Positions 25,595 to 33,465 of a DNA stretch of 64,000 nt are shown here, in pieces. The DNA is from DGNJ01 sp002388905 (GTDB lineage Bacteria > Pseudomonadota > Gammaproteobacteria > Pseudomonadales > Porticoccaceae). The DNA is taken from NCBI GenBank assembly GCA_036843405.1, contig DAITSJ010000005.1:1-64000 (forward strand). The letters run 5' to 3'. How positions within the stretch are numbered: position 1 is the stretch's first letter; each line of letters starts with the position of its first letter. The notes under the pieces were generated by a model, which searched no databases, was not told where the DNA came from, and saw only the letters and a program-made list of their open reading frames with translations. Position numbers and translations under genes: made by a program.

Positions 25595-27006
25595 CGGCTG
25601 GCTACCAGGTACCGGAAATGCGCCGCATCCGACGTATCCATTTTGTGGGCATCGGGGGCAGCGGCATGTGCGGTATCGCCGAGGTCCTTTTCAACCAGGG
25701 CTACGAGATCTCCGGCTCCGACCTCCAGGAAAACGCCAACACCCGGCACCTGTCGGAGATGGGCGCCACCATCCGCTACGGTCACAGCGAAGAACATATC
25801 AAGGGCGTCGACGTGGTGGTCCAGTCGGCGGCGGTGAAGGGCGACAATCCGGAAATCGCCGCCGCCCGACGCCAGCGGGTGCCCGTTGTCCGGCGCGCCG
25901 AAATGCTGGCGGAACTGATGCGCTACCGACACGGTATCGCCGTGGCCGGCACCCACGGCAAGACCACCACCACCAGCCTGATTTCGGCAATTCTGGCCGC
26001 CGGCGGCAAGGACCCCACGTTCGTTATCGGCGGCCGGGTCAACAGCGCGGGCGCCAATGCCGGGCTCGGCGAAAGCCGCTACCTGGTGGCCGAGGCGGAC
26101 GAAAGCGATGCCTCGTTCCTGCATTTGCTGCCCATGGTGGCGGTGGTGACCAATATCGATGCCGACCACATGGAAACCTACGGATTCGATTTTTCCCGGC
26201 TCACCGGCACTTTTGTGGAGTTTCTCCACAACCTGCCGTTCTACGGCCTGGCGGTGATGTGCGTGGATGATCCCAGCGTCCGGGAAATTATTCCCGATGT
26301 CTCGCGGCCGGTGCTCACTTACGGTTTCGCCGACGATGCGGATTTCCAGATCAGCGACCTCTCCCTCAAGGAGCGTCGGTCCCGCTTTACGGTGCATCGT
26401 CCGGATGGCCGCAAACCCCTGGCGATCAGCCTCAATATTCCCGGCCAGCACAATGTCCTCAACGCCACCGCCGCGGTGGCGGTCTGTACCGACGAGGGCC
26501 TGGACGACGAGGCCATTATCAGGGGACTGGAGAGCTTCCAGGGCGTGGGCCGGCGCTTCGAGGTCTACGGCGATTACTCGGTGCCCGGCGGCAAGGCCAT
26601 GCTGGTGGATGACTACGGTCACCACCCCCGGGAGGTGTCCGCCATTATCAAGGCCGTGCGCGATGGCTGGCCGGACCGGCGCCTGGTGATGGTCTTCCAG
26701 CCCCACCGCTATACCCGGACCCGGGACCTTTACGAGGATTTCGTGCGGGTGCTGTCCAGTTGCGACGTGCTGATTGTCACCGAAGTCTATTCCGCCGGGG
26801 AGGAACCCATCCCCGGCGTCGATGCCCGCCAGCTGTGCGGCACCATTCGCCAGCGCGGGCTGGTGGACCCGATCTACGCCGCCAGCATCGACGAGGTGCC
26901 GGATATCGTCCGGGACATGGTCAGGGGCGGCGATATTGTCGTCACCCAGGGCGCGGGCAATGTCAGCAAACTGGTGAGAATGCTGGCCGACAGGCATTTA
27001 CGGTAG
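25591..27006 (+). CDS. murC: UDP-N-acetylmuramate:L-alanine ligase MurC
   Basis: A 471-residue Mur ligase with the N-terminal HFVGIGGSGMCGIAEVL, ATP loop GTHGKTTTTSLI, and YGHHPREVSA in the C-terminal domain. It starts the peptide stem by adding L-Ala. The ATG overlaps the murG stop by four bases, and ddlB begins three bases after its own stop. Confidence 0.96.
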   Translation: MTAGYQVPEMRRIRRIHFVGIGGSGMCGIAEVLFNQGYEISGSDLQENANTRHLSEMGATIRYGHSEEHIKGVDVVVQSAAVKGDNPEIAAARRQRVPVVRRAEMLAELMRYRHGIAVAGTHGKTTTTSLISAILAAGGKDPTFVIGGRVNSAGANAGLGESRYLVAEADESDASFLHLLPMVAVVTNIDADHMETYGFDFSRLTGTFVEFLHNLPFYGLAVMCVDDPSVREIIPDVSRPVLTYGFADDADFQISDLSLKERRSRFTVHRPDGRKPLAISLNIPGQHNVLNATAAVAVCTDEGLDDEAIIRGLESFQGVGRRFEVYGDYSVPGGKAMLVDDYGHHPREVSAIIKAVRDGWPDRRLVMVFQPHRYTRTRDLYEDFVRVLSSCDVLIVTEVYSAGEEPIPGVDARQLCGTIRQRGLVDPIYAASIDEVPDIVRDMVRGGDIVVTQGAGNVSKLVRMLADRHLR

Positions 27007-27009
27007 AGG

Positions 27010-27942
27010 ATGGAAATGACGAAGGCGGTTGATCCACAGCAGTTCGGCAGGGTGGCGGTGCTCTACGGGGGCACCTCCGCAGAGCGGGAAATATCCCTGC
27101 TCAGCGGCGCCGCCGTCCTCGACGCGCTGGTGGAGCAGGGCGTCGATGCCGTGGGCGTGGATGCGGGCCCCGGTGTGATTCGCGTCCTGGAGGATCTGGC
27201 CCCGGACCGGGTTTTTGTCGCCCTGCACGGTCCCGGCGGCGAGGACGGTACCGTCCAGGGCGCCCTGGGTTTCCTTGGATTGCCCTATACCGGCAGCGGC
27301 GTGCTGGCTTCCGCCCTGGCCATGGACAAGCTGCGCACCAAGCTGCTCTGGCGGGGACTGGCACTGCCCACGGCGGATTTCGTGATGTTGCGGGAGGATA
27401 CCGACTGGCAAATCGCCCTCGACGATCTGGGCGGTACAGCGATGGTCAAGCCCTCCCACGAGGGTTCGAGCCTGGGCATGGCGGTGGCATCGACGCCGGC
27501 GCAATTGCGCGATGCCTGGGCCGGGGCCGCGAAGCTCGACCGCGACGTCATTGCCGAGCGCTGGCTGTCGGGTGCCGAGTACACCGTCGCCATTCTCGAT
27601 GGCCGGGCCCTGCCGGTAATCAAGCTGGAGACGGAGCGGGGCTTTTACGACTACGAAGCCAAGTACCTGGCAAACGACACCCGCTACCTGTGTCCCTGCG
27701 GCCTGGCTCCGGAACGGGAATCGGCCTTGCAGGCCCTGGCCCTGGAAGCGTTCAACAGCCTGGGTTGCGAGGGCTGGGGCCGGGTCGACGTGATGCTCGA
27801 CGCCGACGACCGCTTCCAACTGCTGGAAGTGAACACGATTCCGGGGATGACCGACCACAGCCTGGTGCCCATGGCGGCACGGGCCGCGGGCCTGTCGTTC
27901 GGGGATCTGGTGATGCGGATACTGGAGACGGCGACATCGTGA
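27010..27942 (+). CDS. ddlB: D-alanine:D-alanine ligase
   Basis: The 310-residue ATP-grasp ligase has VLYGGTSAEREISLLSG, HGPGGEDGTVQG, the loop EGSSLGMA and LEVNTIPGMTDHSLVP. It makes the D-Ala-D-Ala used by MurF. Its position between murC and ftsQ corresponds to ddlB of the classical cluster. An ATG two codons inside is an alternative start. Confidence 0.96.
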   Translation: MEMTKAVDPQQFGRVAVLYGGTSAEREISLLSGAAVLDALVEQGVDAVGVDAGPGVIRVLEDLAPDRVFVALHGPGGEDGTVQGALGFLGLPYTGSGVLASALAMDKLRTKLLWRGLALPTADFVMLREDTDWQIALDDLGGTAMVKPSHEGSSLGMAVASTPAQLRDAWAGAAKLDRDVIAERWLSGAEYTVAILDGRALPVIKLETERGFYDYEAKYLANDTRYLCPCGLAPERESALQALALEAFNSLGCEGWGRVDVMLDADDRFQLLEVNTIPGMTDHSLVPMAARAAGLSFGDLVMRILETATS

Positions 27943-27955
27943 ACGGGGGAGCGCA

Positions 27956-28720
27956 ATGAAGAGCGCGAGCAGGCAAGCGCCGATCCGGAAAGCGCGGCCT
28001 TCCTGGCGGCAGCGGCTGGCGGGGCTGCTCAGGGCCCTGGCTGCGATCGCGGGAACAGCGGTGGTCGCCGCCGTCGCCTGGGGCGGGGTGCTGCTGTTCG
28101 AGAAACTGGACCGACCCATCGCGGTTATCGGGGTCGACGGCGAGATCGGCCGGGTCACCGCCTCGGAGATCAAGGACATCGTCGCCGCCAACCTGAGCGG
28201 CGGTTTCCTGAGCCTGGACCTGGAGCAGATTTGCGAGGGGCTCGAAAAGCACCCCTGGATCGAGTCCGCCAGCGCGCGGCGCCAATGGCCCGACAAGGTG
28301 GTGATCCGCATCGACGAGGAAACCCCCATAGCACGGTGGGGCGATACGGCTTTCCTCAACAACCGGGGCCAGACCCTGGATATGGCCCGGGCCGGCGACC
28401 TGGACAATCTACCCCTGCTGGCGGGGGCCGAGGGCGATGCCCGCAAGATCATGCGCCATTACCGGGAGATCGCCCAGATGCTCCAGCCCACCGGGCTGAA
28501 AATCAGCGAGTTCCGGCAGGCGCCCCGGGGCAACTGGGAATTGCACTTCGAGCAGGGCCCGGCCCTGATCGTGGGCCGGGACAACCTGGCCGGCAAGCTG
28601 CGGCGCTTCCTGCTGGTCTGGGAACGGGAGCTCAAGGCCCGTGCCGCGGACATCGCTTCCGTGGATATCCGCTACGGCAACGGTGTTGCGGTGCGCTGGC
28701 GCAAAGACGAGAACGCATGA
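27956..28720 (+). CDS. ftsQ: Cell division protein FtsQ
   Basis: A 254-residue bitopic protein with a basic cytoplasmic tail (about 1-22), a membrane helix (about 28-46), a POTRA domain beginning near RPIAVIGVDGEIG, and a C-terminal beta domain with HPWIESASARRQWPDKVVIRI. FtsQ is the scaffold for FtsB/FtsL at the division site. It lies 13 bases after ddlB. Confidence 0.94.
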   Translation: MKSASRQAPIRKARPSWRQRLAGLLRALAAIAGTAVVAAVAWGGVLLFEKLDRPIAVIGVDGEIGRVTASEIKDIVAANLSGGFLSLDLEQICEGLEKHPWIESASARRQWPDKVVIRIDEETPIARWGDTAFLNNRGQTLDMARAGDLDNLPLLAGAEGDARKIMRHYREIAQMLQPTGLKISEFRQAPRGNWELHFEQGPALIVGRDNLAGKLRRFLLVWERELKARAADIASVDIRYGNGVAVRWRKDENA

Positions 28721-28762
28721 ACAGGGAAAAGGCAACCGGGAATCCGGCAAAGAGGGCGACAG

Positions 28763-30010
28763 ATGGCGAACGCTAGTACAGAACAGATGATCGTGGGCCT
28801 CGATATAGGCACATCCAAAGTGGTGGCGATTGTCGGCGCGATCGGTCCCGGGGGACTGGAGATCGTCGGCACCGGCATGCACCCCTCTTCGGGTATGAAA
28901 AAGGGTGTGGTAGTCAATATCGAATCGACGGTCCACGCCATCCAGCGCGCTGTCGAAGAAGCGGAACTGATGGCCGGCTGCCATATCCACTCCGTCTACG
29001 CGGGTATCGCCGGCAGCCACATCCGCAGCCTCAATTCCCACGGCATCGTCGCCATCCGCGACCGGGAAGTACTCCAGCAGGATATCGAGCGGGTCATCGA
29101 CGCCGCGCGGGCGGTGGCCATCCCCGCCGACCAGGAAATACTGCATGTGCTGCCCCAGGAATTCATCATCGATAACCAGGAGGGCGTGCGCGAACCCCTG
29201 GGCATGTCCGGGGTCCGCCTGGAGGCCAAGGTCCACCTGGTGACCTGTGCCGCCAACGCCGCCCAGAACATCAAGAAGTGCATCCGCCGCTGCGGCCTGG
29301 AGGTGGAGGACATCATCCTCGAGCAGCTGGCCTCCAGCTACTCGGTGCTCACCGAAGACGAGAAACAGCTGGGCGTGTGCCTTGTGGATATCGGCGGCGG
29401 CACCACGGATATCGCCGTCTTTGCCGACGGCGCCATACGCCATACGGGGGTTATCCCCATCGCCGGCGACCAGGTCACCAACGACATCGCCATGGCCCTG
29501 CGCACGCCCACGCCCCACGCCGAGGAACTGAAGATCCGTTACGCCTGCGCCCTGGCCAAGCTGGCCGGCGCCGACGAAACCATCAAGGTGCCCAGCGTCG
29601 GCGACCGGGCGCCCCGGGACCTGTCCCGGCAGGCCCTGGCGGAGGTGGTGGAGCCCCGCTACGACGAGCTCTTCACCCTGGTCCAGGCGGAACTTCGGCG
29701 CAGCGGTTACGAGGACCTGGTGGCGGCGGGCATCGTTCTTACCGGCGGCACCTCGAAGATGGAGGGCGCCGTGGAACTGGCCGAGGAGATTTTCCATATG
29801 CCGGTGCGGCTGGGGTCTCCCCACGACATTCGCGGCCTCACCGATATCGTCAACAACCCGATTCATTCCACCGGCGTGGGCCTGCTGCTGTACGGCCAGC
29901 AGCGGGACCGCGAAGGTGCCGGAAGCCAGCGACGGCGCCGCGAGGCGCGGGGCGGCTTCCTGGACGGCTTGATCAACCGGCTCAAGGGCTGGTTTCAGGG
30001 CAACCTTTGA
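28763..30010 (+). CDS. ftsA: Cell division ATPase FtsA
   Basis: The 415-residue actin-fold protein has VGLDIGTSKVVAIVG at the N-terminus, VDIGGGTTDIAVF, and ends in an amphipathic membrane-targeting helix (FLDGLINRLKGWFQGNL). FtsA tethers FtsZ to the membrane and recruits the divisome. It follows ftsQ by 42 bases and precedes ftsZ by 56 bases. Confidence 0.97.
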   Translation: MANASTEQMIVGLDIGTSKVVAIVGAIGPGGLEIVGTGMHPSSGMKKGVVVNIESTVHAIQRAVEEAELMAGCHIHSVYAGIAGSHIRSLNSHGIVAIRDREVLQQDIERVIDAARAVAIPADQEILHVLPQEFIIDNQEGVREPLGMSGVRLEAKVHLVTCAANAAQNIKKCIRRCGLEVEDIILEQLASSYSVLTEDEKQLGVCLVDIGGGTTDIAVFADGAIRHTGVIPIAGDQVTNDIAMALRTPTPHAEELKIRYACALAKLAGADETIKVPSVGDRAPRDLSRQALAEVVEPRYDELFTLVQAELRRSGYEDLVAAGIVLTGGTSKMEGAVELAEEIFHMPVRLGSPHDIRGLTDIVNNPIHSTGVGLLLYGQQRDREGAGSQRRRREARGGFLDGLINRLKGWFQGNL

Positions 30011-30066
30011 AGCGAAAGCTTCATTCAGCGCAACTTTGCAACGGCAACACGTGAGGGGTAAACACT

Positions 30067-31242
30067 ATGTTCCAGATCGTCGATAGCATTCCCGAGAATG
30101 CTGAAATCAAGGTGATCGGTGTCGGCGGAGGCGGCGGCAACGCCGTCCGGCACATGATCGACAGCCATGTGGAGGGCGTTGAGTTTATCTGCGCCAACAC
30201 CGACGCGCAGGCGCTCAAGGACCTGCCCACGGCCACCATCCTGCAACTGGGCAACAGTATCACCAAGGGCCTGGGCGCCGGCGCCAACCCGGATATCGGC
30301 CGGCAGGCGGCCATGGAGGACCGGGAGCGCATCGCCGATGTGCTCCAGGGTTCGGACATGGTCTTTATTACCGCCGGCATGGGCGGCGGCACGGGTACCG
30401 GCGGCGCGCCCATCGTTGCCGATGTGGCCCGGGAGATGGGTATTCTCACCGTCGCCGTGGTCACCCGGCCCTTCGGTTTCGAGGGGCGCAAGCGCCGGGC
30501 CATCGCCGAGGAGGGTATCAAGCATCTCCAGGACAAGGTGGATTCCCTGATCACCATCCCCAACGAGAAACTGTTGAGCGTGATGGGCAAGACCACCAGC
30601 CTGCTGGACGCCTTCAGGGCCGCCAACGACGTGCTTCTGGGCGCCGTCCAGGGCATTGCCGACCTGATCATCCGCCCCGGCATGATCAATGTCGACTTCG
30701 CCGACGTGCGCACCGTCATGTCGGAGATGGGCATGGCGATGATGGGCTCCGGTACCGCCACCGGCGAGGACCGGGCACGGCTGGCCGCCGAGTCCGCCAT
30801 CCAGAGCCCGCTGCTGGAGGACATCAACCTGCAGGGCGCCCGTGGCATCCTGGTCAACATCACCGCGGGCCCGGATATGTCCCTGGGCGAGTTCTCCGAT
30901 GTCGGCGATACCATCGAGGAGTTCGCCTCCGAGAATGCCACCGTGGTGGTGGGCACGGTGATTGACCCGGACATGGGCGAGGAACTGCGGGTCACCGTCG
31001 TCGCCACGGGCCTGGGCAAGCCGGGGGAACTGCACAAGCCCACGGCGGTCCGGGAGGAAGTGGCCGCCCGGGCGGTCAAGGCGGAACCGGACTACCGGGA
31101 ACTGGACAAGCCCACCATCTCCCGGCGCCAGCCGGTGGCGGTAAGTGGCGAAGGGTCCACGGCCAGGAAACTCGATCAGCGTCAGGACGCCGATATGGAT
31201 TACCTGGATATCCCGGCATTCCTGCGCCGCCAGGCCGACTGA
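30067..31242 (+). CDS. ftsZ: Tubulin-like cell division GTPase FtsZ
   Basis: The 391-residue protein has the GTP-binding GGGGNAV and tubulin signature GGGTGTGGAP, the T7-loop region INVDFADVR, a variable linker and the conserved C-terminal peptide DYLDIPAFLRRQAD that binds FtsA and ZipA. It polymerises into the Z ring. A GAGGGG ribosome site precedes the ATG. Confidence 0.98.
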   Translation: MFQIVDSIPENAEIKVIGVGGGGGNAVRHMIDSHVEGVEFICANTDAQALKDLPTATILQLGNSITKGLGAGANPDIGRQAAMEDRERIADVLQGSDMVFITAGMGGGTGTGGAPIVADVAREMGILTVAVVTRPFGFEGRKRRAIAEEGIKHLQDKVDSLITIPNEKLLSVMGKTTSLLDAFRAANDVLLGAVQGIADLIIRPGMINVDFADVRTVMSEMGMAMMGSGTATGEDRARLAAESAIQSPLLEDINLQGARGILVNITAGPDMSLGEFSDVGDTIEEFASENATVVVGTVIDPDMGEELRVTVVATGLGKPGELHKPTAVREEVAARAVKAEPDYRELDKPTISRRQPVAVSGEGSTARKLDQRQDADMDYLDIPAFLRRQAD

Positions 31243-31258
31243 CTGCGGTTACAGTGAG

Positions 31259-31292
31259 CCCCGGTCCGCGAGTACCCCTCCGCGGAACGGGG
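31259..31292. other. Imperfect hairpin between ftsZ and lpxC
   Basis: CCCCGGTCCGCG (31259-31270) can pair with CGCGGAACGGGG (31281-31292) with one internal mismatch. No T-run follows, so it is not a canonical terminator. It lies in the 221-base gap in which no other signal was convincing. Confidence 0.4.
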
Positions 31293-31463
31293 TCGCTGTC
31301 CCTGTCGCCATGATTGCCCCTGTTCGCCTCTGCGCGACTCCTCCGCCCATGCGCACCGCATAAAGCCAGCCGACGGCGGGATGGAGCCATTTTCCCGCAT
31401 CTGTTAATATCTGCCCTTTCATTTTGATCGGAACCCCGTGGTTCCGTCAGCGAGACACCGCCA

Positions 31464-32378
31464 GTGATCAAACAGCGCACGCTGAAAAACACCATCCGCG
31501 CCACAGGCGTCGGCCTCCATACCGGCGAGAAGATCTACCTGACCCTGCGGCCCGCCGAGGTCGATAGCGGCATTGTCTTCCGCCGTACCGACCTGAACCC
31601 CCCGGTGGATATCCAGGCCGATGCCGGCAATGTGGGGGATACCACCCTGTCCACCACCCTGGTCAACGGCGAGGTGCGCGTTTCCACCGTCGAGCACCTG
31701 CTTTCGGCCATGGCCGGGCTGGGTATCGATAACGCGGTGATTGAGGTCTCCGCCTCGGAAGTGCCCATCATGGACGGCAGTTCCGGCCCCTTCGTCTTTC
31801 TGATCCAGTCGGCGGGTATCGTCGAGCAGGATGCCCCCAAGAAGTTTATCCGCATCAAGCGGGAACTCACTGTCAGGGACGGCGACAAGGAGGCCACGTT
31901 CAAGCCCTTCGACGGGTTCAAGGTTACCTTCACCATCGATTTCGACCATCCGGTGCTCAGCAGCAAGGCCCTGACCGCCAGTGTCGATTTCTCCAGCACT
32001 TCCTTCGTCAAGGAGGTGAGCCGCGCCCGCACGTTCGGCTTCATGCACGAGATCGAGTACCTGCGTTCCAGGGGCCTTGCCCGGGGCGGGAGCCTCGAGA
32101 ACGCCATCGTTGTGGACCAGGATCACATTCTCAACGAGGACGGCTTGCGCTATAAGGACGAATTCGTCAAACATAAAATCCTCGACGCCATCGGCGACCT
32201 CTACCTGCTGGGCAACAGCCTGATTGGCGAGTTCGTGGCGCGCAAATCCGGGCATGCCCTGAACAACGCTTCCCTGCGTGCCCTGATTGCCGATACCGAT
32301 GCCTGGGAGATGGTCACCTTCGAGGAAGAGAACGACGAGGCGCCAATCTCCTATATCCAGCCGGTCCTGGCCAGTTAA
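31464..32378 (+). CDS. lpxC: UDP-3-O-acyl-N-acetylglucosamine deacetylase LpxC
   Basis: A 304-residue zinc deacetylase that commits UDP-acyl-GlcNAc to lipid A. Zinc ligands are H78 (VEHLLSAMAG), H237 and D241 (HKILDAIGD), with the catalytic His in SGHALNNASLRAL. The GTG start gives the conserved IKQRTLKNTIRATGVGLH. Its position after ftsZ is typical of gammaproteobacteria. Confidence 0.97.
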   Translation: MIKQRTLKNTIRATGVGLHTGEKIYLTLRPAEVDSGIVFRRTDLNPPVDIQADAGNVGDTTLSTTLVNGEVRVSTVEHLLSAMAGLGIDNAVIEVSASEVPIMDGSSGPFVFLIQSAGIVEQDAPKKFIRIKRELTVRDGDKEATFKPFDGFKVTFTIDFDHPVLSSKALTASVDFSSTSFVKEVSRARTFGFMHEIEYLRSRGLARGGSLENAIVVDQDHILNEDGLRYKDEFVKHKILDAIGDLYLLGNSLIGEFVARKSGHALNNASLRALIADTDAWEMVTFEEENDEAPISYIQPVLAS

Positions 32379-32381
32379 TCC

Positions 32382-33365
32382 ATGGCCAGGCGAGGAACGA
32401 AGCGGCGGATGGCTGATGACGAACAACAGCGGGAGTCTGACGTTTTGAAAGTGATCCTCATTCGCAAGGGCTGTTCGCGCACCCTGGCCTTCAACGGCTG
32501 GGCGAAAGTGCTGATATCCCTGTGCATGCTGGGTCTGCCCGTGACCGCCGGCGCCCTGCTGGGCATCCATGTGGGCGGGGGCAAAATCGACCTCTTCCTG
32601 GAAGAGTCGGTCGACAGCCTGGAAGCGGAACTGGAAGCCGAGCGCCGGGTCCTGGCGGAAACCGAGGCCCGGGCCCAGCGCCGGGTCGAGGCCCTGTCCC
32701 TCAAGCTTGCCCAGATGCAGGCGCGACTGGTGCGCCTTGATGCCCTCGGCGAGCGCCTCACTACCATGGCGGACCTGGACAAGGGCGAGTTTGACTTCAG
32801 TTCGGCGCCGCCCCTGGGCGGCCCCGAAAGCCTGGACGGCGAGGCGGTGCTCGACAGCGACCTGAAGGCGTTGTTCGCGGAAATGGACGCCAAGCTGGAG
32901 GACCGCCAGCAGCAACTGGGCCTGCTCGCGGCCATGCTCGCCGACCGCAAGATCAGCCGCGCCAGCACCCTTGCCGGCCGGCCCATCACCCAGGGCTGGA
33001 TGTCCTCCGTATTCGGTTATCGTACCGATCCCTTCAATGGCAGGCGCAGCTGGCACAGCGGCGTCGACTTTGCCGGCAAGAAGGGTTCCGACGTGGTGGC
33101 CGTGGCTTCGGGCGTGGTGACCTGGTCCGGTGAATACCGGGGCTACGGCAACATGGTCGAGGTGGACCATGGCGAAGGCTTCGTGACCCGATATGCCCAC
33201 AACCAGGAAAACAGGGTCGATGTGGGTGACCTGGTCCAGCGCGGCCAGCAGATCGCCCTGATGGGTTCCAGTGGCCGGTCCACGGGCCCCCATGTCCACT
33301 TCGAGGTTTACAAGAACGGCCGCCCGGTCGATCCGTCCAGTTATATCCACCGCACTCTCCGCTGA
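32382..33365 (+). CDS. M23 family metalloendopeptidase, membrane-anchored
   Basis: The 327-residue protein has a basic N-terminus, one membrane helix (about 44-67), a coiled coil (about 75-130) and a C-terminal LytM/M23 domain. Zinc ligands are intact: H225 and D229 in WHSGVDFAG, and H304/H306 in HVHFEVYKNG. It should cleave peptidoglycan cross-bridges. An ATG at 32409 is an alternative start. P. aeruginosa has an M23 gene between lpxC and secA, but with a DUF721 gene in addition, which is missing here. Confidence 0.9.
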   Translation: MARRGTKRRMADDEQQRESDVLKVILIRKGCSRTLAFNGWAKVLISLCMLGLPVTAGALLGIHVGGGKIDLFLEESVDSLEAELEAERRVLAETEARAQRRVEALSLKLAQMQARLVRLDALGERLTTMADLDKGEFDFSSAPPLGGPESLDGEAVLDSDLKALFAEMDAKLEDRQQQLGLLAAMLADRKISRASTLAGRPITQGWMSSVFGYRTDPFNGRRSWHSGVDFAGKKGSDVVAVASGVVTWSGEYRGYGNMVEVDHGEGFVTRYAHNQENRVDVGDLVQRGQQIALMGSSGRSTGPHVHFEVYKNGRPVDPSSYIHRTLR

Positions 33366-33386
33366 CAACAACCCCTCCTATACCCG

Positions 33387-33434
33387 CCCCGGCTCGCGCC
33401 GGGGGTTTCCCCCAGGGCCTGATGACAGGCCCTG
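33387..33434 (+). other. Two tandem perfect hairpins upstream of secA
   Basis: CCCCGGC-TCGC-GCCGGGG (33387-33404) and CAGGGCCTG-ATGA-CAGGCCCTG (33413-33434) are consecutive perfect stem-loops in the M23-secA gap, the second ending 31 bases before the secA ATG. The first is followed by GTTTCC, a weak T-run. They may terminate, attenuate or process the transcript ahead of secA. Confidence 0.55.
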
Positions 33435-33465
33435 AACAGCGAATTAATTGCGAGAGACATTTGTC

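Noticed and set aside
33366..33465. A SecM-like arrest peptide upstream of secA
   Set aside because: The gap is only 100 bases, holds two hairpins and has no ORF with an arrest-like motif; the upstream gene is an M23 peptidase.
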